A stretch of DNA of 38,807 nucleotides from Magnetococcales bacterium (GTDB lineage Bacteria > Pseudomonadota > Magnetococcia > Magnetococcales > Magnetaquicoccaceae): assembly GCA_015231775.1 (NCBI GenBank), contig JADGAY010000015.1:1-38807 (forward strand). The letters run 5' to 3'. The stretch's first letter is position 1. Each line of letters begins with the position of its first letter. Below the pieces are notes generated by a model. It was not told the DNA's origin. It made no database searches and saw nothing but the letters and a program-made list of their open reading frames with translations. The translations under genes and the position numbers were made by a program. Of this stretch, positions 9,375 to 19,954 are shown piece by piece.

Positions 9375-10106
9375 CTATAACATAGCATGAACTGCTCGCA
9401 CCAGATTCTGATGAAACAAGAATCTCTAAAATAACGGAATATGTCAAAGAAAACAAAACTCTCGTCTTCAGAATTTAATATCGAGGCCCGTGTATCGTTG
9501 GGCTCCGTTTCCGCCCTTCGGGCGGGGTTTTTTTAAGGCATCGAGGGTCTACCGTCCGATGTTCTGAACTGAACGAGGGTACCCCCCTCGTCACAATTAT
9601 CGGCTCGGTGAGCCCTGCTTGGTTACCCCTCGGCGGGATGCTCCCCAGCATAGCCCGCTTCCGTTTCACCAAGCGTTTCAAGTCTACGATGATTCAACCT
9701 TGACGTCCATGCCGGTCTTTGCCTGAGGCTTGGGCGAGTTGTTCCGTCTACCCACACACCAAAATGTGACCCAACCAAAACACCTGCCAGTGACGGCTCC
9801 GCCTTGCGCGCTCTTCGCATCTCATCCTCACTTCTGGAAAAAGTTCAGTGGAGAACGATGGTGCATCATTCAGCCAAAGCCGGAAACCCTGTGGAGAAAT
9901 GGACGCTTACGAACGAACAGCGTATTCTGCCATCTCAGGCACTTTCTTGCCGGGTCGCATCCGTTGACAAGGAGCGTAAACAATTATCGCAGGCCAGTCA
10001 AACAAACGCGATAGGGCCACCAGGTTGAAGAGGTCCATGGATTCCACGACCCCCCCCCGCAGACCTCGCTGATCTTCCTGAATTTTGAAAATGCGCGGAT
10101 AAGGGG
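9375..10106. other. Gene-free stretch of unknown content
   Basis: I find no convincing gene over about 730 bp. Overlapping short minus-strand frames at 9475-9820 have arginine-rich, low-similarity products and no ribosome sites. A 31-codon plus frame at 9441-9536 runs through the terminator hairpin and is probably chance. Local structure includes a strong terminator (9511-9534), a small hairpin built on CGAGGGTACCCCCCTCG at about 9577-9593 and a C9 homopolymer at 10050-10058. It may be remnant mobile DNA or hold a structured RNA; I cannot decide. Confidence 0.4.
9511..9534 (+). terminator. Strong intrinsic terminator without an evident gene
   Basis: A 6-bp GC stem CCGCCC/GGGCGG with loop TTC (9511-9525) is followed by GG and seven T (9528-9534), the classic rho-independent form on the plus strand. 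No plus-strand gene precedes it: upstream lies the 5' end of the minus-strand aminotransferase. It may end a small RNA or antisense transcript, or be left over from a deleted gene. Confidence 0.7.
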
Positions 10107-10135
10107 TTGAACATTCGTTGCGGATGGATTATCAT
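10107..10135 (+). promoter_or_regulatory. Sigma-70 type promoter of rpsU
   Basis: TTGAAC at 10107-10112 and TATCAT at 10130-10135 are separated by exactly 17 bp. The predicted start near 10142 leaves an 85-nt leader before the GTG start of rpsU. No other good promoter lies between here and the gene. Confidence 0.55.
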
Positions 10136-10226
10136 CTTGTGATTTTATGTTCCTGGAAATGACCGGGAACGGGTTTGACCAGGGTCCATTGTCCGGTTTC
10201 GGAAACAAAAGGAGGAGTGATCTTCT

Positions 10227-10433
10227 GTGAGGATTGACGTTTACGACAATAATGTGGATCAGGCCATTCGGGTTCTGAAAAAGAAGATGATCCGGGAAGG
10301 CATGTTTCGGGAGATGAAGAAGCGCAAGTTCTTCGAAAAGCCTTCCGAGCGCAAACGCCGGAAAAAAGCCGAGGCGGTCCGCCGTCTGCGCAAGAAGATT
10401 CGGCGCTCCTCCGCGGCGGGTGGTTCGTCTTAG
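10227..10433 (+). CDS. rpsU: Small ribosomal subunit protein bS21
   Basis: 68 residues, the usual length. The protein begins [16 protein letters not shown] and continues through FKREM-like [19 protein letters not shown] to a basic, lysine/arginine-rich tail, the standard bS21 pattern. bS21 sits on the 30S platform near the anti-Shine-Dalgarno region and helps initiation. The start is GTG at 10227 with a strong AGGAGG at 10210-10215, about 11 nt upstream. The gene is monocistronic here, with its own promoter and a long-stemmed terminator, rather than joined to dnaG/rpoD as in enteric bacteria. Confidence 0.97.
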   Translation: MRIDVYDNNVDQAIRVLKKKMIREGMFREMKKRKFFEKPSERKRRKKAEAVRRLRKKIRRSSAAGGSS

Positions 10434-10740
10434 ACCACGCTTCTTTTGGATCGCGAAACTCCCGAGGGGAGCCACGCGGATGGGAACGTGCAACGCCAAT
10501 TCCATCCTCTTGGACATGCGTGGGCCGATTGATCGGCACGGGTACGCGCTTCAACGGATTCCCACGCAAGCGTTCGTGATGTGAACCAAGGGGGAACGAT
10601 CCCTCCTCACGCACGAACCCACGCGGTCGCCATGAGCTTTGTCGCAAGCGAAGATCTCCAGCCCTCGGACTCGGGTTGGAGATCTTCTTTGTTTTGGTGC
10701 TTTTTGTTCAACACTCCACGACGTGGAAGATTCATGCACC
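10434..10740. other. rpsU 3' region and leader of the response-regulator gene
   Basis: 307 bp without a gene. It holds a small CTCCC/GGGAG hairpin near 10470 and the rpsU terminator at 10650-10694. The promoter of the following regulator must lie in the roughly 50 bp after the terminator or be reached by read-through; I see no clear -35/-10 pair. Confidence 0.5.
10650..10694 (+). terminator. Intrinsic terminator of rpsU
   Basis: A 15-bp stem with one G-U pair, GAAGATCTCCAGCCC (10650-10664) against GGGTTGGAGATCTTC (10673-10687), with an 8-nt loop, is followed by TTTGTTTT. It is unusually long and stable and also places the start of the next gene downstream of it. Confidence 0.85.
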
Positions 10741-11886
10741 GTGCGCGCGACTCGTAACATCCAAAAAAACAAACCGATCATCCTGGTCGTGGATGATACC
10801 CCGGAAAACATCGATGTGTTGAAAGGGGCTCTGATCGATCACTACCAGGTACGTCCCGCCCCGAACGGGGCCATCGCCCTGCGAGCCGCCCGTGTCCAGC
10901 CTTTGCCCGATCTGGTTCTCCTCGACATCATGATGCCCGGGATGGACGGCTACGAGGTGTGTCGCCGTCTCAAGGAAGACCCGATCACCAGCGCCATTCC
11001 CGTCATCTTCGTCACCGCCAAATCCGAGGTCGAGGACGAATTGCAAGGGCTCTCCCTGGGCGCGGTCGATTACATCATCAAACCTTTCAGCATCCCGATC
11101 GTCCTGGCGCGGGTGGCCACCCATCTGGCCCTGCGCAAGGCCCATCGCGAACTGGACGACCGCAACCGCCTGCTCTCCGAGGAGCGCGGACTGATCGAGA
11201 AGATCATCGACAAGATGCGCCGCGCGGATCGCATCGACGAACGGTTTTTGCACTGTCTGGTCACGCCGGTCGAAACCACGGCGGGTGATCAACTGCTTGC
11301 CGCCTTTGCCCCGGATGGACGTCAGTTGGTGTTGTTGGGGGATTTCACCGGTCACGGCCTCTCCGCGGCCATTGCCGGGCCGCTGGTGGGACATCTGTTC
11401 AATGCCGGGGTCAAGCGTGGCGAGTCCGGTGGCAGGCTGTTCCTGGAGATCAACCAGCAACTTAACGCCCGCATGCCCACCGGCATCTTCTTCGGGGCCT
11501 GCATGGCGGAGATCTCCGCCGATCGGCGCCAGGCACGACTCTTGAATGCCGGCATGCCGGACGTGCTGCGTCTGCGAAGGGGGGAGGTTCTGGATCGTTT
11601 CTCCTCAAGCATGCTGATGTTGGGCATCATTCCCTGGAGCGAGGATCCCGAACCCGTGGTCATCGATCTGGAACCGGACGACCGGTTGTATCTCTACTCG
11701 GATGGCATCATCGAGGCGATCAATGCCGACGAGGTGCAGTTCGGGGGGGAGCGGCTGGAGCAGACCCTGATCCACATCGTGGCCGAGGATGCCCCCCTGG
11801 AGCTGTTGATCGATCGTCTGAACGCCCATGCCGGCAAAAGCACCCACGATGACGACATCACCCTGGCCGAGATTCGGGCCAGTTAG
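10741..11886 (+). CDS. Response regulator with PP2C/SpoIIE-type serine phosphatase domain
   Basis: 381 residues from GTG 10741, chosen because earlier starts would lie before or inside the rpsU terminator. The receiver domain covers about residues 12-130: acidic pair Asp18-Asp19, phospho-acceptor Asp62 in LLDIMMPGMDGYEVCR, Thr92 and Lys114 in IIKPF. A helical linker (about 135-175) joins a SpoIIE/PP2C-type phosphatase with the metal-site motifs LLGDFTGHGLSAAIAGP, LYLYSDGIIEAIN and HDDDITLAEI. Such proteins usually dephosphorylate an anti-sigma-factor antagonist under two-component control (HsbR/RsbU-like). No STAS antagonist, anti-sigma kinase or histidine kinase lies next to it, so partners are elsewhere. 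Confidence 0.92.
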   Translation: MRATRNIQKNKPIILVVDDTPENIDVLKGALIDHYQVRPAPNGAIALRAARVQPLPDLVLLDIMMPGMDGYEVCRRLKEDPITSAIPVIFVTAKSEVEDELQGLSLGAVDYIIKPFSIPIVLARVATHLALRKAHRELDDRNRLLSEERGLIEKIIDKMRRADRIDERFLHCLVTPVETTAGDQLLAAFAPDGRQLVLLGDFTGHGLSAAIAGPLVGHLFNAGVKRGESGGRLFLEINQQLNARMPTGIFFGACMAEISADRRQARLLNAGMPDVLRLRRGEVLDRFSSSMLMLGIIPWSEDPEPVVIDLEPDDRLYLYSDGIIEAINADEVQFGGERLEQTLIHIVAEDAPLELLIDRLNAHAGKSTHDDDITLAEIRAS

Positions 11887-12023
11887 AGGCTGTTTGGCAC
11901 CTGCCAAACAGCCGATGCGGGCCATGCATGGCCCGCCAAATTACGCAGCCATTTGAAGAAGCACGAATCGATTGGCTTCGATTGGTGCAGGTTTGGTGAT
12001 TCCATTCATGGAATCACCAAACC
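11887..12023. repeat. REP-like palindromic element, copy 1
   Basis: Three palindromes follow one another. GGCTGTTTGGCACCTGCCAA... at 11887-11912 has 12-bp arms and a 2-nt loop; a 20-bp perfect palindrome lies at 11917-11936 (GCGGGCCATG arm); and 11990-12004 (GGTTTGGTGATTCCA) pairs perfectly with 12009-12023 around TTCA. The first and third types recur at 30350-30433, and the third also at 26770-26802, so this is a dispersed family. No T-run follows, so it is not a standard terminator, though it may protect mRNA ends. The remaining DNA to 12212 holds the V-ATPase leader; I see no clear promoter there. Confidence 0.75.
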
Positions 12024-12212
12024 GCCTTTTAGCGAATGGGGCCTGCCTTCGCGCGCGAAACCACAGGCGATTGGTTGCTGACCGACTCTCCGGCGTGGCT
12101 GCCTGACGGGGTTCTGATCGGCCAGAGCCGCTCTCCGCTCCCTGAATGCGATGGGACGACACTTGGATAAACAGACTGTGAACCTTATCCACACCGAACA
12201 GATGGAGGAGGC

Positions 12213-13975
<1,763 letters not shown>

Positions 13976-13979
<4 letters not shown>

Positions 13980-15430
13980 CGCGCCATCTCGGATACGTGA
14001 GTCTCGAAGAGGCGGTAACCCGCATCGAGGGGCCACTGGTCTTCGTGCGGCGCACGGTGGAGGTGGGGTTGAACGATGCCGTGGAGGTGATCGGCAGCGA
14101 TGGGCAGGTGCGTCTGGGACGGGTCGCGGCGCTGGATGAGTCGTTCATGACCATCGAAACCCTGGATTCCACCTCCGGGCTCTCCATGGCCGGCACGCGC
14201 ATCCGCCTGATCGGCGAGCCGATCACCTTCTCCCTGGGACCAGGAATCCTGGGTCGGGTGTTCGACGGGATGGGACGGGTGGCCGATGGGGGGCCGCCGG
14301 TGGCGGCGCTGATCAAGGCGCCGATCGACGGGTCGATCATCAATCCCCTGCGTCGCGCCAAACCCGAGGATTTCATTGAAACCGGCATCTCCGCCATCGA
14401 CACCCTGGACAGTCTGGTGCGCGGCCAGAAGCTGCCGATCTTCTCCGCCGGTGGACTGCCGCACAATCGCCTGGCAGTCGAGATCGCCCTGCATGCCCGC
14501 CTGCGTGGCAACATCCGGGATGAGGGCGGCTCCCCGGACCCTGGAGCCCCCGAAGCCGCGGGCGCGCTTCACGAACCCGCGCCGTTTGCCATCGTCTTTG
14601 CCGGCATCGGCGTGCCGTATGATCAGGCCGAGGCGTTCCGTCTGGCCCTCGAGGAGGGGGGTGCTCTCGGCCATACCGCGCTGTTTTTGAACCTGGCCTC
14701 GGATTCGAGCGCCCAGCGTCTGCTCACCCCCCGTTTCGCCCTGACCGCCGCCGAATATCTGGCCTACCACGAGGGTCGGCATGTCCTGGTGATCATCACC
14801 GACATGACCAACTACTGCGAGGCGTTGCGGGAGGTGTCGGCCAGTCACGGCGAGATCCCGAGTCGCAAGGGGTATCCGGGTTACATGTACTCCGATCTGG
14901 CCAGCCTCTACGAGCGCGCCGGTCGCATCCACGGGCGACCGGGTTCGGTGACCCAGATCCCGATTCTCACCATGCCCTCCGACGACATCACCCATCCGAT
15001 CCCGGATCTCACCGGCTACATCACCGAGGGGCAGATCACCCTGGATCGCAAACTCGACCGGGCAGGTATCCATCCCCCCATCGGGGTTTTGCCGAGCCTC
15101 TCCCGTCTCATGAAGGATGGCATCGGAGTAGGTTTCACCCATGCCGATCATCCGGCGCTGGCCAATCAGCTCTATGCCTCCTACGCGCGCGCCATGGGGG
15201 TGCGGTTGCTGGCCAGCGTGGTGGGCGCCGAGGGGCTGACAACCACGGATCGGCTGTTTCTGGAGTTCGGCCAAGGATTCGAGAGACGCTTCATCGCCCA
15301 ACCCGAGGGGGCGCGGTCGCTTGAGGAGAGCATGGCCATCGGCTGGGAGTTGTTGAAGATCCTGCCGGAATCGGAACTCACCCGTCTCTCCGACGAGCAG
15401 ATTCAACACTATCTGCGTTCGGGTTCCTGA
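13976..15430 (+). CDS. atpB: V/A-type ATPase non-catalytic subunit B
   Basis: 484 residues, typical length. Subunit B alternates with A in the head and has no P-loop: the corresponding segment reads [17 protein letters not shown], the standard B-subunit form. Other family landmarks are [43 protein letters not shown] and the arginine region [20 protein letters not shown]. The start overlaps the A stop (ATGA), a sign of translational coupling and 1:1 output. Subunit D follows after 4 bp. Confidence 0.95.
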
Positions 15431-15434
15431 ACCG

Positions 15435-16043
15435 ATGGAGATCACCCCCACCCGCAGCGCGTTGCTGGAGAGTCGCGACGATCGGCAGGTAATGCGCGAG
15501 GGGTATCGTTTTCTCGACGAGAAGCGTCTGCTGCTCGCCTCCGAGATCATGCACCAGTTCGCCGACTACCGTCGTCTGCATGCCGATTATCTGGAGCACC
15601 ATCGTCAGGCAATCGCCGCGTTGGCTGACGCGGTGACCCTGCACGGACTGCACGGATTGCATCTGGTTCCGGTCCGGGAGCGGGAGAACGCGCGCATCGA
15701 GCGGCGCGAGCGGTTTTTTTTCGGCGTGCCGCTGGTGGAAGAGGTGCGGTTGGTGGCCGGGAGCGGCGGGGTGGGCGGTGCCGGGGTGGAAGCGGTCTCG
15801 GCGGTGACGCGGCGTTGCGCGGACCGTTTTGAGGTGTTTCTGCACCTCTCGTCGGCATTGGCCGGGGTAACGGGCAATCTGCACCGGTTGCTGGCCGAGT
15901 ACCGTCGCACCGAACGGCGCGCCCGAGCCCTGGAGGATGTGATTCTGCCGGAGCTGGACGAGGCGATCCACGAGATGGAGATCCGGCTGGAGGAGCTGGA
16001 TCAGGAGGAGGCGATCCGCGTGCGGTTGGGTGGGCGCATTTAG
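15435..16043 (+). CDS. atpD: V/A-type ATPase central-stalk subunit D
   Basis: 202 residues, the usual size. The N-terminus ITPTRSALLESR and the GYRFLDEKRLLLASEIM segment match the long antiparallel coiled coil of V-type D, which turns inside the A3B3 head; the C-terminal helix (about residues 150-195) closes the coil. The middle (about 95-125) is Gly/Arg-rich. It starts 4 bp after the B stop with no separate ribosome site, so translation is probably coupled. The operon ends here: the stop overlaps the stop of a convergent minus-strand gene. Subunits C, E, F, G, I and K are absent from the window. Confidence 0.92.
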   Translation: MEITPTRSALLESRDDRQVMREGYRFLDEKRLLLASEIMHQFADYRRLHADYLEHHRQAIAALADAVTLHGLHGLHLVPVRERENARIERRERFFFGVPLVEEVRLVAGSGGVGGAGVEAVSAVTRRCADRFEVFLHLSSALAGVTGNLHRLLAEYRRTERRARALEDVILPELDEAIHEMEIRLEELDQEEAIRVRLGGRI

Positions 16044-16417
16044 TGCGTGGTCGGCTTGACGCGGATCAGGGTTCCGTCCGGGGCGCGGTCGAAGATGATG
16101 GGCGGCGGGTTGGCCGGGATGGTCACCGTATCGGAGCCGGGCGGGTTGCTGGTTGGCTGGTTGGAATAGTCCGGGGCGTGGACGATGACCCGCGGGGTGC
16201 CGTTCCAGAGTTGCTGGCCGTCGGGTTCCGGGGAGAAGCGGAACTGACCGGGATTGGCATCCCCCTCGCGTTGATAATGGAGGTCAAAGGCCGGCGGCGT
16301 GGCATGCGGGGACGGAATTTTTTCCGGTTCGGCATGCGCGGATCCAGACACGAGGGCGCCGAGTTGCATGAGCAGCGCGCATGTCACGATCGGGCCTGTA
16401 TGGACGGAATACGGCAT
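16040..16417 (-). CDS. Small exported protein of unknown function
   Basis: 125 residues from the ATG at 16417, preceded by a perfect GGAGGTCAC ribosome site; longer upstream starts are not needed. Residues 1-29 look like a signal peptide (hydrophobic IVTCALLMQLGALVSG, cleavage after AHA). The mature part is about 96 residues, Pro-rich, with FDLHYQREGD, an RVIVHAPDYS strand and a C-terminal DRAPDGTLIRVKPTTH. I do not recognise a family. It is the last gene of a minus-strand group, 146 bp after the GNAT-like gene, and its stop overlaps that of V-ATPase D, so the two operons converge. Confidence 0.7.
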   Translation of the reverse strand: MPYSVHTGPIVTCALLMQLGALVSGSAHAEPEKIPSPHATPPAFDLHYQREGDANPGQFRFSPEPDGQQLWNGTPRVIVHAPDYSNQPTSNPPGSDTVTIPANPPPIIFDRAPDGTLIRVKPTTH

Positions 16418-16563
16418 GTGACCTCCGGTTGGAAGGGTCGGTTCTGGTATGGTGTGCTTATTTTTCAAGTATTTCCACCTATCTTTCCATGATACACCAT
16501 TTTTTGAATCATTGCCATGGATCGCGTGCGCTGGATGAAAAATTTGCAAATTCACCCAAATCC

Positions 16564-17529
16564 TCACACCGGGATATCCCGTGTCATCACATCGCTGTAC
16601 AGGTAGGCGATATCCGGTTCGCCCAGGCGGTTGGAAAGGAAGAGTCTGGGGCGCGGATCGCGGATCTCACGCGCGCCAGGCAGGGGGGCGGGCAGCAGGC
16701 GACTCGGCACCCGCAGGGTGGTGATCCCCTCCTGGAAGAGCAGGTGACGGGCCAAAGCCGGATAGTGGCGCAAGAACCGCTCCCCATCGCTGACGTGCAA
16801 GAGGTTGGTGGCCTGGAACCGTCCCTGTTTGAAAGGTTTGTGGATGATGTGACAATAGCCGTGCCGATCGCCGAGCGCCAACTGCCGCAACCAGGGGAAC
16901 GGTCGGTGGTGACGGCAATCCCGTGCCGCCTCGGGGGGGAGAACGGCGAGGATCTCGTGGCGATCGGTGATGACCTGGCTGGAAAATCCGCCCGGCCAGC
17001 GCAGGGTGGAGAGGGTGAAAATCCGATCCGAGAGCCGGACGAACCGTTGGGTGGCGAAGATCCGCGCCACGGTTTCGTGGGGGGTGAACAGGGTGAAGTG
17101 GGTGTCGGGTTGGGCCTTCAACGCCCGCATCAGGGAGAGAGCCTGACCCCGATACCCCTCCATCACCACCCAGGGTCCCAGGTGACAGAACCTCTCCAGC
17201 CGACCCCGGATGAACCGCTCGGCGTGGAGCGCCATGAAGGCGCCGACCACCCGATCCTCGTCCACCAGCATGAAGCCGTGGTTGGGTGGGGAGTCCATCC
17301 AGGCTTGCGCATAAGCGTTCTTCCAGGCGGCGGGGGAGATGGCCTTTCCCTCCGTGCCATTGCCGTGACGTGGGGGCACGGCTGGGGTGTCACCATCCGG
17401 CGCGCCGCTTTGGCGTTCGGTGAGAAACGCGCAAACCGACTCCAGATCCATGGCCCGGATGGGCAGCACCTCGGCGCGGGGCCGAGGGAGTCGGGCGGGT
17501 GGCACGGCGTGGGTGGGATCGCTGTCCAT
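16564..17529 (-). CDS. GNAT-fold acyltransferase-like protein
   Basis: About 321 residues from ATG 17529; a GTG at 17592 would overlap accA by 29 bp and I consider it less likely. A single GNAT-like core is visible at about residues 85-165: GFMLVDEDRVVGAFMA (strands 2-4), CHLGPWVVMEGYRGQALSLM (acyl-CoA pyrophosphate loop region, a variant of the usual Q/RxxGxG/A) and a following FTPHETVARIFATQRFVRLS. The C-terminal half (about 180-321) has no match I know and may be a second, degenerate GNAT domain. The substrate is unknown. It lies 34 bp behind accA in a group with a glycosyltransferase, suggesting envelope or glycan acylation, which is inference. Confidence 0.6.
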   Translation of the reverse strand: MDSDPTHAVPPARLPRPRAEVLPIRAMDLESVCAFLTERQSGAPDGDTPAVPPRHGNGTEGKAISPAAWKNAYAQAWMDSPPNHGFMLVDEDRVVGAFMALHAERFIRGRLERFCHLGPWVVMEGYRGQALSLMRALKAQPDTHFTLFTPHETVARIFATQRFVRLSDRIFTLSTLRWPGGFSSQVITDRHEILAVLPPEAARDCRHHRPFPWLRQLALGDRHGYCHIIHKPFKQGRFQATNLLHVSDGERFLRHYPALARHLLFQEGITTLRVPSRLLPAPLPGAREIRDPRPRLFLSNRLGEPDIAYLYSDVMTRDIPV

Positions 17530-17563
17530 GCTTTTGGGATGGTGGTTCAGGGGGTGAATCGGG

Positions 17564-18544
17564 TCAGGATCCGGTGACGATATCCACCACACCCATGTTC
17601 ATGAACTTGTCGAAACGCTCCTTGATCAGGGTGCGGGAGGATTTGCGGCGCAGTTCGCGCAGATTCTGGATCAGGTGGCGCTTGAGCAGATTGGCGGCCT
17701 CGGCGGGGTCGCGATGGGCGCCACCGATCGGTTCCGGGATGATCTCGTCGATCACCTTCAATTCCAGGATATCCGGTGCGATGAGGCGCAGCGCCTCGGA
17801 GGCCAGTTCGGCCTTGGAGGCGTCTTTCCAGAGGATCGAGGCGCACCCTTCCGGCGAGATCACCGAATAGGTGGCATACTGCATCATCAGCACCCGGTTG
17901 CCCATGCCCAAGGCCAGCGCGCCGCCCGACCCCCCCTCACCGATGACCACCGAAAGAATCGGCACCTTGAGCGAGGCCATCTCCTTCAAGTTGCGGGCGA
18001 TCGCCTCGGCCTGGCCGCGCTCTTCGGCCCCCTTGCCCGGATAGGCGCCGGGGGTGTCGATGAGGCAGATGATGGGCAGCTTGAATTTTTCGGCGAGTTT
18101 CATCAGCCGCAGCGACTTGCGATACCCTTCGGGTTTGGGCATGCCGAAGTTGCGGCGCACCTTTTCCTTGGTGCCGCGTCCCTTCTCCTGGCCGATCACC
18201 ATCACGTCGATGTCGTCGAGCATCGCCAACCCCCCGATGATCGACTCGTCGTCGCCGAAGACCCGATCCCCGTGCAGCTCCGTGAAGTCGGAGAAGACCG
18301 ATTCCAGATAATCCGTGGTGAAGGGACGATCCGGATGGCGCGACAGGAGGGTCTTCTGCCAGGGGGTGAGCTTGGCGAAGATCCGTTCGGTCAGGTGGAT
18401 GGTCTCCTGCTCCAGGCGGGCGATCTCCTGGGAGATGTTGATGTCCGAGCTGTTGGAGAGATGGCGCAGATCGTCGATCTTGGACATCAACTCGCCGATG
18501 GGGCGCTCGAATTCGAGAAAGGTCTGGGACATGGTCTGAATCAT
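17564..18544 (-). CDS. accA: Acetyl-CoA carboxylase carboxyltransferase subunit alpha
   Basis: 326 residues from ATG 18544 (322 if the second ATG at 18532 is used), the normal length. AccA with AccD transfers the carboxyl group from biotin to acetyl-CoA to make malonyl-CoA, the first step of fatty-acid synthesis. Family marks are FLEFERPI at the start, DRPFTTDYLESVFSDF, ELHGDRVFGDD, RGTKEKVRRNFGMPKPEGYR, the DTPGAYPGKGAEERGQAEA oxyanion region, GEGGSGGALALGMGN and YSVISPEGCASILWKD. It sits between a glycosyltransferase gene 56 bp upstream and the GNAT-like gene, an unusual setting for a housekeeping gene that hints at shared transcription of lipid and envelope functions. Confidence 0.97.
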   Translation of the reverse strand: MIQTMSQTFLEFERPIGELMSKIDDLRHLSNSSDINISQEIARLEQETIHLTERIFAKLTPWQKTLLSRHPDRPFTTDYLESVFSDFTELHGDRVFGDDESIIGGLAMLDDIDVMVIGQEKGRGTKEKVRRNFGMPKPEGYRKSLRLMKLAEKFKLPIICLIDTPGAYPGKGAEERGQAEAIARNLKEMASLKVPILSVVIGEGGSGGALALGMGNRVLMMQYATYSVISPEGCASILWKDASKAELASEALRLIAPDILELKVIDEIIPEPIGGAHRDPAEAANLLKRHLIQNLRELRRKSSRTLIKERFDKFMNMGVVDIVTGS

Positions 18545-18600
18545 GGGGTGTCCGGCGCGGCTTGGTGTGACTTGGAAGGGAACAACAGTTCAAGGCATCA

Positions 18601-19821
18601 TTATGCCATATCCGGATGGAGCTGCTCAAGCCACGATTCCAGCAGATCGACGCGACTCTCCCAGGTATTTTGCAGCGCCCGAGCCCGGCGGGTGACCGGC
18701 GTGCCGACGCCCCGACCGGCCAGGGCCGCGCTGATGGCCAGTTCCCATTCCGGGATCGTCGAGGCGATGGCCGCCACGTCGGAGAATTCGAGCAACGCGG
18801 TCTGGGGCGCGGCCACGACCGGTTTGCCGGTGGCCAGATACTCATGGAGCTTGGTGGGATAGCCGTGCACCACCCAATCCTCATGAGCCCCCTCCTCCAT
18901 GCGGGCGATCTTGTAACAGATGACATGGAGATCCATGTGGACCAGATAGGTCGGCAGGATATCGCGCGGCTTGAGTCCCAGGAAATGGATGTTCGGACGT
19001 TGGCGCAGCCGGTCCCAGGCGATGCGGGTCTGGCAGTCGCGGGCCTTCTGACCGTGCAGGGTGACCGGTCCCATGAAGACCCAGTGCCACTCCGGATGGT
19101 TCTGGGCCATGGTTTCGATCATCTCGAAATCGAGTTTGGGGTTGATGTTGCCCACATAGCCGATGCGCGGATGAGGAATGGAGGCCAACTCCGTCGGACA
19201 GAGGGCCCTGTCCGCGGAGGCGAAATGGTGGGCATCCGCGCCATTCGGGAGCTGACGCGCCTTCTCGGGACCGGGCGCGGGAAGATTGAGCGCCATGCCG
19301 GGGGAGGAGGTGGTGATCAGGTCGGCGCGGGAGACCAGACGCGCCTCCATGGCGGCCTGTTTCTCCGACCAGCCCCCCATCAGCCGGTGGACATCGTAGA
19401 CGTGGTAGTGGACCCGATCGGGTCGAAGAAGTTCGATATAGGGTTCGAAACGCGGATGAAACAGCATCAGGTGACGTCGATCGCTCAAACGGTCGGCGGC
19501 TTTCAGCAGACGGCGGGCGTGCTGGGCGGTGACGATGCGGCTCCAGGCGGAAAAGCGATCCCACAAACAGGGCCAGCGGCCCGGAAAGTCGGCCAGAACG
19601 CCGGCGTCGCGGGGTTCCAACCGTCCGAGCCAGGGAGCGCGTTGCCACTCCGGGGTGTTGCGGGACCACCAGTCCAGGGGACCGGATGCGTAGATCACCG
19701 GCCAGCCACGGCGCGCCAATCGGGAGAGCAACTGCTGGCGGCTCAACCAGTGGGTGTCCCAGGAGTGCGGGGCCAGGGCCAGAATAACCGGTTTGGGACG
19801 GCGCCTTGAGTCGGACTGCAT
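18601..19821 (-). CDS. Glycosyltransferase, GT-B fold (GT4-like)
   Basis: 406 residues. The N-terminal Rossmann half has ILALAPHSWDTHWLSRQQLL and HYHVYDVHRLMGGWS; the C-terminal half has RIGYVGNINPKLDFEMI, a diagnostic strand-loop of nucleotide-sugar-binding domains, FLGLKPRDILPTYL and GYPTKLHEYLATGKPVVA, where the Glu of KLHEYLATGKP binds the donor sugar. Residues GNINPKLDF and KLHEYLA are typical of exopolysaccharide-type enzymes. No transmembrane segment is seen. Donor and acceptor are unknown. It is first in the minus-strand group that includes accA, and divergent from a second glycosyltransferase 133 bp away. Confidence 0.87.
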   Translation of the reverse strand: MQSDSRRRPKPVILALAPHSWDTHWLSRQQLLSRLARRGWPVIYASGPLDWWSRNTPEWQRAPWLGRLEPRDAGVLADFPGRWPCLWDRFSAWSRIVTAQHARRLLKAADRLSDRRHLMLFHPRFEPYIELLRPDRVHYHVYDVHRLMGGWSEKQAAMEARLVSRADLITTSSPGMALNLPAPGPEKARQLPNGADAHHFASADRALCPTELASIPHPRIGYVGNINPKLDFEMIETMAQNHPEWHWVFMGPVTLHGQKARDCQTRIAWDRLRQRPNIHFLGLKPRDILPTYLVHMDLHVICYKIARMEEGAHEDWVVHGYPTKLHEYLATGKPVVAAPQTALLEFSDVAAIASTIPEWELAISAALAGRGVGTPVTRRARALQNTWESRVDLLESWLEQLHPDMA

Positions 19822-19954
19822 CGCGTGATACCGTGGGACATGAAGGGAAATTTAAGGAAACTCACAAAATAAGTCGCAGATTAATCTCGTTCGACGAGGG
19901 ATCGCAAGGGATGGCAGTGGCACGGGAGAGCTTCCCACGGAGGGCGGAGGGCGG
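19822..19954. promoter_or_regulatory. Divergent promoter region between two glycosyltransferase genes
   Basis: 133 bp separate start codons of opposite genes, so promoters in both directions must lie here or further inside. The plus-strand gene has GGAGGGCGGAGGGCGG immediately before its ATG, with an SD core a few bases further than usual. A small AT-rich part (19850-19890) is the likely polymerase site, but no consensus pair stands out. Confidence 0.45.

Noticed and set aside
9441-9536. 31-codon plus-strand frame beginning MSKKTKLSSSEF
   Set aside because: No good ribosome site, and its last third is the terminator hairpin read as protein.
9475-9820. Two overlapping minus-strand frames of about 65-68 codons
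   Set aside because: They overlap in different frames, lack ribosome sites and show no domain; kept only as part of the unexplained block.
10639-10740. Longer N-terminus of the response regulator
   Set aside because: The extra codons run through the rpsU terminator stem; GTG 10741 gives a normal receiver-domain start.
12183-12192. TTATCCACA, a DnaA-box-like sequence before the V-ATPase operon
   Set aside because: A single box without others, an AT-rich unwinding region or dnaA/gyrB neighbours does not make an origin.
16381-17577. Plus-strand 398-codon frame opposite the GNAT-like gene and similar long frames at 17675-18862 and 18616-19809
   Set aside because: Shadow frames of accA, the glycosyltransferase and the GNAT-like gene; no ribosome sites and no recognisable domains.
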